Assembly: GCF_014651135.1 (NCBI RefSeq) | Contig: NZ_BMWH01000018.1 | Coordinates: forward strand, 1 to 64,000 | Direction: 5' to 3' | DNA: 64,000 bases | From: Streptomyces echinoruber | Lineage (GTDB): Bacteria > Actinomycetota > Actinomycetes > Streptomycetales > Streptomycetaceae | Part shown: positions 51,858 to 61,471 of the stretch, one piece after another | How positions within the stretch are numbered: position 1 is the first letter of the stretch | Layout: each line of letters starts with the position of its first letter | Program-made: the position numbers and the translations under genes | Notes under the pieces: model-generated | Seen by the model: only the letters and a program-made list of their open reading frames with translations | Told to the model about the DNA's origin: nothing | Database searches by the model: none

Positions 51858-52106
51858 GCCGTCTCTCTCCCGAGGTCGTGGCTGCTGACTGACGCCCTCG
51901 AACACTACGCCTTCCGTTCGCGCTCCGACAGCCGAACATCCCCCAGGAAACGGGCATAGGCGCCCAGAGCGCACTTGCCACCGGCTCAGGGAAGCGGGTA
52001 GGGCTAGTAGGGACCCGTACCCGACACGGCCGGCTTTGGAGGCGCCGCACACCGCAGTGCACGCACTGGCTTCGGCAGCCATATGCCGAGAACGATGGAG
52101 GACATC

Positions 52107-53066
52107 ATGTCATCCCGGCTCGACGCATCGCATACCCAGAGGGATACCCGCCGGGAAGCGTCGACACCCTTTCCGCACCGTCCGGATCCCTTCGAGCTGC
52201 AGGACGAGCTGCAGGACGCAGACGACACAGGCGCCGAGCGGGACCTTGCCGAGGACGGCATCCTCGCCGGCCTCCCGGAGATCCCCCCGTACGACGAAGT
52301 GGCCCCCGACGACGCGCGGGCCCTTTCCAAGACCCTCTTCCAGCGGCTGGAGGTACTCGAGGAGGGCACCCACGAGTACTCCTACGTCCGCAACACCCTC
52401 GTCGAACTCAATCTCGCCCTCGTCAAGTTCGCGGCCTCCCGCTTCCGCTCCCGCAGCGAGCCCATGGAGGACATCGTCCAGGTCGGCACCATCGGCCTGA
52501 TCAAGGCGATCGACCGCTTCGAACTCTCCCGCGGTGTGGAGTTCCCCACCTTCGCGATGCCCACCATCATCGGGGAGATCAAGCGCTTCTTCCGCGACAC
52601 CTCCTGGTCGGTGCGCGTCCCGCGCCGGCTGCAGGAGCTGCGCCTGGACCTGGCCAAGGCCGGTGACGAACTGGCGCAGCAGCTGGACCGCGCCCCGACC
52701 GTCGCGGAGCTGGCCGAGCGCCTGGGCATCACCGGCGACGAGGTCGTCGAGGGCATGGCGGCGGCCAACGCCTACACCGCCAGCTCCCTGGACGCGCAGC
52801 CCGACGAGGACGACTCCGAGGGCGCGCTCGCCGACCGCATCGGCTACGAGGACCACGGTCTGGAAGGCATCGAGTACATCGAGTCGCTCAAGCCGCTCAT
52901 CGCCGGCCTGTCGCCGCGCGACCGCAGGATCCTCTCCCTGCGTTTCGTGGCGGGCATGACCCAGTCGGAGATCGGCGAGGAGCTCGGCATCTCCCAGATG
53001 CACGTCTCCCGTCTGCTGTCGCGGACGCTGATCCGGCTGCGCAAGGGGCTGACGGTCGAGGAGTGA
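52107..53066 (+). CDS. sigI: RNA polymerase sigma factor, SigB/SigF/SigG family
   Basis: A 319-residue stress-type sigma-70 factor lacking region 1.1. An acidic N-terminal ~75 residues precedes region 2 (LVKFAASRFRSRSEPMEDIVQVG, IGLIKAIDRFELSRGVEFPTFA, PTIIGEIKRFFRDTSWSVRVP), region 3 (LQELRLDLAKAGDEL) and region 4 (LSPRDRRILSLRFVAGMTQSEIGEELGI, SQMHVSRLLSRTLIRLRKGL). The start at 52107 has GGAGG 5 nt upstream; in-frame ATGs at 52083 and 52095 are possible. TTGCCA (51975) with TAGGGC 18 bp on could be a promoter. Nine SigB-like factors exist in S. coelicolor; the flanking prsI- and arsI-type genes point to SigI. It ends at a clear terminator. Confidence 0.88.
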   Translation: MSSRLDASHTQRDTRREASTPFPHRPDPFELQDELQDADDTGAERDLAEDGILAGLPEIPPYDEVAPDDARALSKTLFQRLEVLEEGTHEYSYVRNTLVELNLALVKFAASRFRSRSEPMEDIVQVGTIGLIKAIDRFELSRGVEFPTFAMPTIIGEIKRFFRDTSWSVRVPRRLQELRLDLAKAGDELAQQLDRAPTVAELAERLGITGDEVVEGMAAANAYTASSLDAQPDEDDSEGALADRIGYEDHGLEGIEYIESLKPLIAGLSPRDRRILSLRFVAGMTQSEIGEELGISQMHVSRLLSRTLIRLRKGLTVEE

Positions 53067-53102
53067 TCCCCGTCCCGTTCCTGCCGGTTTCTCCGGACCG
53101 GC

Positions 53103-53149
53103 GGGGGCGGCCCGGTGTTCTTCCGGGCCGCCCCCGGCCGTTTCTTTCT
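53103..53149 (+). terminator. intrinsic terminator after sigma gene
   Basis: A perfect 13-bp stem, GGGGGCGGCCCGG (53103-53115) with CCGGGCCGCCCCC (53123-53135), loop TGTTCTT, followed by GGCCG and then TTTCTTTCT. It starts 37 nt past the sigma stop. Confidence 0.85.
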
Positions 53150-53289
53150 CAACCGTCTCGGGGTTACCGGTAGAAACTCTTTTCTCACCGGCCACTTTCC
53201 CCCACCATGGTCCCTCCTCCCGCCGGTCTGTCAGGAAGCGGCGAACGGCGTCAACGGAGACGGCACCTCAGGAGGAGGCAAGGGGGAAC

Positions 53290-54897
53290 ATGGCTCACGC
53301 CGAGGGGTCCGACAACGGTGTCGGCACCGGACGCGGCAGCGGCATGCACGCGGAAGCACCCGACGTGCGCCTGATCGAACTGCTGCGCGCCCGCACGCCC
53401 ACCGTCTATCCGGCGCTGCGGGAACTGCGGTTAAGGCACCGGTCCGCGGTGCTGGCGCTGGCCCGCACATGCGCGACGAGCGAGGCGACGGCACGGCAGC
53501 TGGCGGCGCAGGTGTTCACCATGGCCGCCCGCCGCGCCGCGCGCGGCACCGAGCCGCGGGTGCCCGTCCGGCTGGACCTGCTGCTGCTCACGGTGCGGCT
53601 GGCCGCGGCGTGGGCGAAGGACCCGCGGACGGCCGGCGGCCTGGATCCGGCGCTGCTGCTGGTGCTGAACGCGGCCGGCCCGGCCGGCCCCGTCCCGCCG
53701 CTGCTCGCCGCGTTCGAGTCCCTGCCCACCCGGGACCAGGGCCTGATCTGGTACGGCGTGGTGGACCGGGAGCCGGAGGAGCGCACGGCCACCTTCCTCG
53801 GCCTGACCCGCGCGGATGTCCTCTTCGGCACCGAGCCGGCGCTGCAGGCACTGGCCCAGGCCTGCCTGCGGATCCGGCTCGCCGCCTCCGACGACCCGCG
53901 CTGCGGCGACTTCCGCCGGCTGATCGAGGAGGCGGTACGGCCGGACGCGCCCCGGCACAGCACCGACCTGCACGCGCACATGGCGCACTGCCCGCACTGC
54001 ACCGCCGCCCACGCGGAGCTGTCCGCCCTGCGGGACGACCCGCGCACCACGCTCGCCGAGGGCCTGCTGCCGTGGGGCGGTGCCTCCTACACCCGGCAGA
54101 CCACCGCCGCCGCGCCGGAACCGCCCGGCCAAGTGGCGCGGGCCGCCGTCCGCCTGGGCCGCGCCGCCCGCCGCGGCGCGGGCGGCACCCGGGCCTGGCC
54201 GCCGCCCCGGCGCTACGTGATCGCCTCGACCGCCGTGGGCGTGGTCGTCCCGCTCGTGCTGTGCCTGCTGCTCACCGGGGGCTCGCGCGACCAGCGCGCG
54301 GCGGCCCCGGCGGCGCCCGCGCCCGGCACCCCGTCGGTCACGGTCACCGAGACGCTGCCCCCGCCGACGTCCCGGCCGCCGTCCCCCTCCCCCACGTCCG
54401 CCTCCCCGTCGCCGACGCGCACCTCCGCCCCGCCGCGCCGCACGGCCCGCCCGCGCCCCACGCCCACGCCCACGCCCTCCCCGGTGCGCCCGCCCGGCGG
54501 CACCTCCGCCCAGGTGGTGAACGTCGCCACGGGCCGCTGCCTGGACGTGGCCGGTGACTTCGACAACGGCACCGACGTGCGCACCGCGCCCTGCTCCTCC
54601 TCCCCCACCCAGCGCTGGCGCGTCGACTCCGTGCGCGGGGTGCTGGTCTCCTCCGCCGACCCGGACTTCTGCCTGGACAGCCGCGGTGACGTGGACAAGG
54701 GCGTGGGGATCTGGCAGTGCTCCTCACTGAACGGCGACCACGCGGTGAACCTGCAGTTCGTGGTGGACGACGACGGGGTCGTCCGGCCCGCGATCGCCAT
54801 CGAGACGGCGCTGACCCCGGACGAGGACGGGGACGGGCTGTCGCTGGAGCCGCTGACCGGGGGCGCGGGGCAGCGGTGGCGGGCCGGACGGGCGTGA
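53290..54897 (+). CDS. sigma-like / zinc anti-sigma / membrane / ricin-lectin fusion
   Basis: A 535-residue protein with an unusual order. Residues ~28-85 resemble sigma region 2 (LRELRLRHRSAVLALARTC, LAAQVFTMAARRA). Residues ~143-195 resemble region 4 (ESLPTRDQGLIWYGVVDREP, ATFLGLTRADVLFG). A zinc anti-sigma motif follows: Cys205, then HMAHCPHC with His230, Cys234 and Cys237 (C-x24-H-x3-C-x2-C). One membrane helix lies at ~309-329, then a Pro/Ser/Thr-rich extracellular linker (~335-405) with TVTETLPPPTSRPPSPSPTS, and a ricin B-type trefoil (NVATGRCLDVAGDFDNGTDV, CSSSPTQRWRVDSVRGVLVS) to the end. It probably senses sugars outside and controls transcription inside, but the sigma part may be degenerate. 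ATG with a good ribosome site. Confidence 0.85.
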   Translation: MAHAEGSDNGVGTGRGSGMHAEAPDVRLIELLRARTPTVYPALRELRLRHRSAVLALARTCATSEATARQLAAQVFTMAARRAARGTEPRVPVRLDLLLLTVRLAAAWAKDPRTAGGLDPALLLVLNAAGPAGPVPPLLAAFESLPTRDQGLIWYGVVDREPEERTATFLGLTRADVLFGTEPALQALAQACLRIRLAASDDPRCGDFRRLIEEAVRPDAPRHSTDLHAHMAHCPHCTAAHAELSALRDDPRTTLAEGLLPWGGASYTRQTTAAAPEPPGQVARAAVRLGRAARRGAGGTRAWPPPRRYVIASTAVGVVVPLVLCLLLTGGSRDQRAAAPAAPAPGTPSVTVTETLPPPTSRPPSPSPTSASPSPTRTSAPPRRTARPRPTPTPTPSPVRPPGGTSAQVVNVATGRCLDVAGDFDNGTDVRTAPCSSSPTQRWRVDSVRGVLVSSADPDFCLDSRGDVDKGVGIWQCSSLNGDHAVNLQFVVDDDGVVRPAIAIETALTPDEDGDGLSLEPLTGGAGQRWRAGRA

Positions 54898-54940
54898 GCA
54901 CGCCCGGGTGACGAAGCCGGTCGGCCGGCCCCCCGCCCGC

Positions 54941-54958
54941 TTATACGACTTATACGAC
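54941..54958. repeat. 9-bp direct duplication over the hutI stop
   Basis: ttatacgac occurs twice in succession (54941-54949, 54950-54958). On the minus strand it reads GTCGTATAA twice, so hutI ends Val-Val-stop and then, in the same frame, Val-Val-stop again. Confidence 0.85.
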
Positions 54959-56167
54959 GCGCTCGCCGCCCTGCCAGACTTGCGTGACCAGGGGCACGCC
55001 CGGACGGTAGGCGAGGTGGACGTGGCTGGGGGCGTCCAGGACGAGGAGGTCGGCCCGGGCGCCGGGGGCGAGGCGGCCGACGTCGGTGCGGCGCAGGGCC
55101 GCGGCACCGCCGGCCGTGGCCGACCAGACCGCCTCGTCCGGCGTCATGCCCATGTCCCGCACGGCGAGCGCGATGCAGAACGGCATCGACGAGGTGAACG
55201 ACGACCCCGGGTTGCAGTCGGTGGACAGGGCCACGGTGACGCCCGCGTCGAGCAGGCGGCGGGCGTCGGGCCACTCGGCGCGGGTGGAGAACTCGGCGCC
55301 GGGCAGGAGGGTGGCGACGGTGCGGCTGTTCGCCAGCGCGTCCACGTCCGCGTCCGTCAGGTGGGTGCAGTGGTCGGCGCTGGCCGCGTCGAGTTCGACG
55401 GCGAGCCGGACGCCGGGGCCGTGGGTGAGCTGGTTGGCGTGGATGCGGAGCTGCAGGCCCCGCTGTCTGCCCGCGGTGAGGATGGCGCGGGCCTGGTCGC
55501 CGTCGAAGGCGCCCTTCTCGCAGAAGACGTCGATCCAGCGGGCGTGCGGCGCGCAGGCGTCGAGCATCGCTCCGGTGACGAGGTCCACGTAGCCGGCCGG
55601 GTCGTCGGCGTACTCGGGGGGGACCACGTGCGCGCCGAGGTAGGTGACTTCCTCGGTGTGGCGGGCGGCCAGGCGCAGGGCGCGGGCCTCGTCCTCGACG
55701 GTGAGGCCGTAGCCGGACTTCGTCTCCAGCGTGGTGGTGCCCTGGCGGAGGGCCTCGTGCCGGTAGCGCAGGAGGTTGGCCTCCAGTTCCGCGTCGGTGG
55801 CGGCGCGGGTGGCGGCGACGGTGGTGCGGATGCCGCCCGCGGTGTAGGGGCGGCCGGACATACGGGCGTGGAACTCCTCGGTGCGGTCGCCGGCGAAGAC
55901 CAGGTGGGAGTGGGAGTCGACGAAGCCCGGGAGCACCGCCCGGCCCTGGACGTCGACCCGATTGTCAGTGGCGGGTGCTTTCCTGGAGGAACCGGTCCAC
56001 ACGACGCGGTCGCCTTCGACGACGACGGCCGCGTCCCGGACCAGACCGAGGGGGGAACTTCCCCCACTCTCGAACGTGCTCGAGCGGGGGGACCCCCAGC
56101 CGAGGGAGGGGTCGTTGGTGACCAGCGTGGCGATGTTGGTGATGAGGGTGCTGGTGCTGCTGCTCAT
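54950..56167 (-). CDS. hutI: imidazolonepropionase
   Basis: A 405-residue amidohydrolase that opens 4-imidazolone-5-propionate to N-formimino-L-glutamate. Motifs: VDSHSHLVFAGDR (metal HxH), TRTTLETKSGYG-like region (TTTLETKSGYGLTVE), YLGAHVVPPEYA, RIHANQLTHGPG (metal His), VALSTDCNPGSS (metal Asp). The ATG has GAGGA 5 nt upstream. Near the N-terminus, about residues 24-40, a stretch (GWGSPRSSTFESGGSSP) encoded by a palindromic GC-rich repeat interrupts an otherwise normal start, without breaking the frame. It is the last gene of the hut series, 35 bp after hutF. A 9-bp duplication covers its stop. Confidence 0.94.
   Translation of the reverse strand: MSSSTSTLITNIATLVTNDPSLGWGSPRSSTFESGGSSPLGLVRDAAVVVEGDRVVWTGSSRKAPATDNRVDVQGRAVLPGFVDSHSHLVFAGDRTEEFHARMSGRPYTAGGIRTTVAATRAATDAELEANLLRYRHEALRQGTTTLETKSGYGLTVEDEARALRLAARHTEEVTYLGAHVVPPEYADDPAGYVDLVTGAMLDACAPHARWIDVFCEKGAFDGDQARAILTAGRQRGLQLRIHANQLTHGPGVRLAVELDAASADHCTHLTDADVDALANSRTVATLLPGAEFSTRAEWPDARRLLDAGVTVALSTDCNPGSSFTSSMPFCIALAVRDMGMTPDEAVWSATAGGAAALRRTDVGRLAPGARADLLVLDAPSHVHLAYRPGVPLVTQVWQGGERVV
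56049..56098. repeat. REP-like palindromic element inside hutI
   Basis: On the minus strand GGGGGTCCCCCCGCTCGAGC is followed by an ACGTT loop and CGAGAG, then TGGGGGAAGTTCCCCC. Similar GGGGG...CCCCC elements with a central CTCGAG are scattered through many Streptomyces genomes, in my experience of these sequences. The element is in frame and adds about 17 residues to HutI. Confidence 0.6.
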
Positions 56168-56202
56168 GGCGTCCTCGGGGGTGGCCGGGGCGGGGAGGGG
56201 GG

Positions 56203-57564
56203 TCAGGCCCGCAGGGCCTCGATGGCGTCGGCCAGGGCCCGCGGCACGTCGGGCACGAGGGTGTGCGCCCCGTCCCGCACGACGTGCCGCCCGCCCACGA
56301 CCGTGTGCCGCACGTCCGCGGCCGTCGCGGCGAATACGGCCGTCTCGGCGCCGAGATGCGGCGGGGCGCCCGCGGTCCTGACCGAGTCCAGCGCGATCGT
56401 CGTGAAGTCGGCGAGGGCACCGGCCCGGAGGGTGCCCGCCTCCGTCCAGCCGAGCGCGGCGTGCCCGGCCTCGGTGGCCGCGTACAGCAGGTCGGACGCC
56501 GTCCAGTGGCCGCGGGTGCGGGTGCGCAACCGCTCGTCGAGTTCCATGGCGCGGGCCTCTTCGAGCAGGTCGATCACGGCGTGGCTGTCGGAGCCCAGAC
56601 ACAGAGAGGAGCCGGCCCGCTGCAGGGCGGCGGCGGGTCCGATGCCGTCGGCCAGGTCGCGTTCGGTGGTCGGGCACATGCAGGTGCCGGTGCCGGAGGT
56701 GCCGATCAGGGCGATGTCCTCGTCCGTCAGGTGTGTGTTGTGCACGCCCGTGGTGAGCGGGCCCAGCACCCCGTGGTCGGCGAGGAGCTGCGTGGGCGTG
56801 CGGCCGTGGGCGGCACGGCAGGCGTCGTTCTCCGCGGTCTGCTCGGACAGGTGCACGTGCAGCGGGGCCCGCCGGTCCCGCGCCCACCGCGCCACCGTCG
56901 CCAGCTGCGGCGCGGGCACCGCCCGCACGGAGTGGATCGCGGCGCCGATCCGCGCGTGGTCCCGTTCCTTGAGAAGTGCACAGCGTTCCGCCCAGTTCTC
57001 CGCGGTGCCGTCCGAGAAGCGGAGCTGGTGGCGGGTGGGCGGCTCGCCGAAGCCGGAGGACAAGTAGCAGGTGTCGAGGAGGGTGATGCGGATGCCGGCT
57101 TCGGCGGCGGCCGCGATCAGGGCCTCGCCCATCGCGTTGGGGTCGGCGTAGCGCGTGCCGTCCGGGGCGTGGTGGACGTAGTGGAACTCGCCGACGGCGG
57201 TGATGCCGGCGAGGGCCATCTCGGCGTACACCGCGCGGGCGAGGGCGTGGTAGGTGTCCGGGGTCAGCCGGCGGGCCGTCGCGTACATCACCTCGCGCCA
57301 GGTCCAGAAGGTGCCGGAGCCGACCTGGACGGTGCCGCGCAGCGCGCGGTGGAAGGCGTGGCTGTGGGCGTTCGCGAGCCCGGGGACCGTCAGCCCCCGG
57401 AGGGGTTCGGCCCCCGGCGGCGGGGCGGGCGTGTCCGTGCGGACGGCCGTGATCCGCCCGTCGGCGGTCTCCAGGGCGACGCCCGGTACGACGCCCCGGT
57501 CCTCGAGCCAGGCGTACTCCAGCCAGTAGGTCCGCGGCGGTGTTCCTGTCGTGGTCCCGGTCAC
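56203..57564 (-). CDS. hutF: formimidoylglutamate deiminase
   Basis: A 453-residue amidohydrolase that deaminates N-formimino-L-glutamate to N-formyl-L-glutamate. Features: VPGLANAHSHAFHRALRG (metal HxH), TFWTWREVMYATARRL, AVGEFHYVHH, HVHLSEQTAEN (metal His), GVHNTHLTDEDI, CLGSDSHAVIDLLEEAR (metal Asp). The GTG start (57564) overlaps the preceding hydrolase stop in GTGA, so translation is coupled. Its presence rather than HutG hydrolase shows the formylglutamate branch of histidine breakdown. Confidence 0.92.
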   Translation of the reverse strand: MTGTTTGTPPRTYWLEYAWLEDRGVVPGVALETADGRITAVRTDTPAPPPGAEPLRGLTVPGLANAHSHAFHRALRGTVQVGSGTFWTWREVMYATARRLTPDTYHALARAVYAEMALAGITAVGEFHYVHHAPDGTRYADPNAMGEALIAAAAEAGIRITLLDTCYLSSGFGEPPTRHQLRFSDGTAENWAERCALLKERDHARIGAAIHSVRAVPAPQLATVARWARDRRAPLHVHLSEQTAENDACRAAHGRTPTQLLADHGVLGPLTTGVHNTHLTDEDIALIGTSGTGTCMCPTTERDLADGIGPAAALQRAGSSLCLGSDSHAVIDLLEEARAMELDERLRTRTRGHWTASDLLYAATEAGHAALGWTEAGTLRAGALADFTTIALDSVRTAGAPPHLGAETAVFAATAADVRHTVVGGRHVVRDGAHTLVPDVPRALADAIEALRA

Positions 57565-58774
57565 CTGCAGGCCAGTCCTTCCAGTACGTCGGCGAGGGCG
57601 AGCACCCCGGCCACGCAGTCGTCCTCGGTGGCGTGCTCGGCCGGGGAGTGCGAGACGCCGGTGGGGTTGCGCACGAACAGCATGGCGGTGGGGACGCGTC
57701 CGGCGAGGATGCCGGCGTCGTGCCCGGCGCCGGTGCCGAGGACGGGGACCTTCAGACCGGTGTCCTTGCCGAGGATGCGGGCGAGGCGGTCGCGCAGGGC
57801 GTGGTCGAACTCGACCACCGGCGTGAAGGACTCGCGGACCACCTCCAGGGCGACGCCGTGGGCGTCGGCGTGCGCGCGGGCCGCCTTCTCGATGCCGGTG
57901 ACCACGGTGTCGAGGGTGTCCTGCTCGGGGGCGCGGGAGTCGAGCCAGCCGCGCACCAGACGGGGCACGGCGTTGACGCCGTTGGGGGCGACGGAGACCT
58001 TGCCGAAGGTGGCGACGGCTCCGGCGCGTTCGGCCTCGCGGCGGGCGGCGAGGACGGTCTCGGCGTAGGGCAGCATCGGGTCGCGGCGGTCGGTCAGCCG
58101 GGTGGTGCCGGCGTGGTTGGCCTCGCCGCGGAAGTCGAACCGCCAGCGTCCGTGCGGCCAGATGGCGGAGGCGACGCCCACCGGGTCGCCGGTCAGGTCC
58201 AGCGCGCGGCCCTGCTCGACGTGGAGTTCGACGAACGCGCCGATGCGGGCGAGCCGTTCGGGGTCGGGGCCGATGGCGTCGGGGTCGTACCCGGCGGCCG
58301 CCATGGCCTGCGGCAGGGTCGTGCCGTCGGCGTCGGTGAGGCGGCGGGCCTGCTCGGCGGTGAGCAGGCCGGCCGTCAGGCGGGAGCCGACGCAGGCGAG
58401 GCCGAAGCGGGCGCCCTCCTCGTCGCCGAAGTTGACGATGCCCACCGGGCGGGTGAACTCCGCTGTGCGGGCGCGCAGTTCGTCGAGCGCGGCGAACGCG
58501 GAGACCACGCCCAGCGGCCCGTCGAAGGCGCCGCCGTCCGGCACGGAGTCGAGGTGGGAGCCGGTGACGACGGCGTTCCCGGCGGCGGGGTCGCCGAGCC
58601 AGGCCCACTGGTTGCCGTTGCGGTCGACCTCGTAGGTCAGGCCCCGCTTCTCGGCCTGTTCCCGGAACCAGGCCCGGCACTCGGCGTCGGCCCCGGTCCA
58701 GGCGAAGCGGCGGTAGCCGCCGGTGGCGGAGCTGCGGCCGACGGGGAGCAGCTCCGCCCACATGCTGTGGAATG

Positions 58775-58778
<4 letters not shown>
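57561..58778 (-). CDS. M20-family amidohydrolase (allantoate amidohydrolase-like)
   Basis: A 405-residue metallo-hydrolase of the M20 hydantoinase/carbamoylase family: AVVTGSHLDSVPDGGAFDG (first metal His and bridging Asp), NFGDEEGARFG (second metal acids), ELHVEQGRALD, and GAGHDAGILAGRVPTAMLFV near the end. These enzymes split N-carbamoyl or similar groups from amino acids. In this operon no hutG is present, so it may release formate from N-formylglutamate, completing the route. The name allantoate amidohydrolase comes from similarity only. GTG start overlaps the hutU stop (58775-58778). An ATG five codons in is an alternative. Confidence 0.88.
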
Positions 58779-60439
<1,661 letters not shown>

Positions 60440-60532
60440 GGGGTGCCTCCTCGCGGATGGGGTCCGGCGGATCCGCGGCGAACCGTTCGGCGGGTTCCCG
60501 GCGGGTTGCTGCGGCGGGACTGTTGCACTGGA

Positions 60533-60568
60533 TATTCACATCCTGGCTTTATGAATAGAGCTAGTCAA
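60533..60568 (-). promoter_or_regulatory. hutU promoter with inverted repeat
   Basis: On the minus strand TTGACT (rc of 60563-60568) and CAGGAT (rc of 60540-60545) are 17 bp apart. The inverted repeat TATTCA (60533-60538) / TGAATA (60552-60557) flanks the -10 and would be an ideal repressor site. The patch is clearly AT-richer than its surroundings. Confidence 0.6.
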
Positions 60569-60610
60569 TAGCGGTGGGCCGCCCGTGGGCGTGCCGGGGG
60601 ATGTTCGGCC

Positions 60611-60665
60611 GGATGCGGAGCAGATGCAGACCGGATGCGGAGCGGATGTGGAGCGGATGCGGAGC
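60611..60665. repeat. 11-bp tandem repeat, five units
   Basis: ggatgcggagc at 60611, 60633 and 60655, ggatgtggagc at 60644 and a diverged agatgcagacc at 60622, in exact 11-bp register. Confidence 0.85.
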
Positions 60666-61072
60666 GGGGTGCCCGGCAGAGTGGGGTGCCCGGTACTCGA
60701 GGCGGGCGCCCGGGCGTCGCAGCGACGGACGGGGACGACGTGAGCCACGCACGCGACGGACACCAGCCCGGGCGGTCTTGAGCGCCGGGCCTCTCCGAGA
60801 ACAGGGCCTCTCTGAGCGCCAGGCCTTTCTGAGAACCGGGCGGCCACACCCGCGCCGCCGCCACCACCGGCGCGTCCCGTCCGCCCTGCTCACGCCGCCG
60901 GACCGGGCAAGGCAGGGCAGCAGGTGACGGGCCGGGCAGGACCCCCAGCCGACCCACCCTAGACTGCCGCGCGCACGTTCCGCCGGAAAATGCCGGAACC
61001 TCCACGCGCCGCGCACACCTTCCGTAGTTTCGGGGTCACACAGAAGAACCGCGGGCGGGGAGGGGAAGCACG

Positions 61073-61471
61073 GTGCCCGGAATCGACGAGTGCTTGCTGG
61101 ACGCCATGCGGCTGCCCGGGGCCCTGGGTGCGGCGCTGGTGGACTGGACCAGCGGACTGGCCCTGGGCACCGTGGGCGAGGCGCCGGGCGGCGACCACGA
61201 GACGACCGCGGCCGAGGCGGCGGAGCTGGCCCGGCTGGCGGCCGAGCACCGGGCGTTCGCGGCCGGTGACGGCGAGGCGGGCGGGCCGCCGGACCCGCCG
61301 GTGGAGGACGTGATCGTCAGCAACCGGGACAGCTACCACCTGCTGCGGTTCGTGCCGGCGTCGTTCGACCACACCGTCTTCCTGCACCTGTGGCTGGCCC
61401 GCACGGACGGCAACCTGGCCCTGGCCCGGATACGGCTGGGCGAGATGGCCGCACGGCTGGTGCTGGGATGA
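61073..61471 (+). CDS. roadblock/LC7-domain protein, copy A
   Basis: A 132-residue roadblock/LC7-type protein, the fold of MglB-like GTPase regulators. ALGAALVDWTSGLALGTVGEAP is the family's beta core; NRDSYHLLRFVPASFDHTVF and LALARIRLGEMAARLVL form the last strands and helix. It is clearly paralogous to the protein at 62937, which has VALVDYTSGMALGTMG. GTG start with GGGAGGGGAA upstream. It overlaps the next gene (ATGA, 61468-61471). Roadblock proteins usually act on a small GTPase, but none is encoded in the window. Confidence 0.82.
   Translation: MPGIDECLLDAMRLPGALGAALVDWTSGLALGTVGEAPGGDHETTAAEAAELARLAAEHRAFAAGDGEAGGPPDPPVEDVIVSNRDSYHLLRFVPASFDHTVFLHLWLARTDGNLALARIRLGEMAARLVLG

Larger units (their letters stand above)
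60440..61072. other. hutU / roadblock-gene intergenic region
   Basis: 633 bp without a credible gene. It includes the hutU leader and promoter, an 11-bp repeat (60611-60665), a ggggtgcccgg duplication (60665-60692), imperfect gcctctctgag-type repeats (about 60784-60835) and, at the right, TAGACT (60960-60965), a possible -10 for the roadblock genes. Confidence 0.5.
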
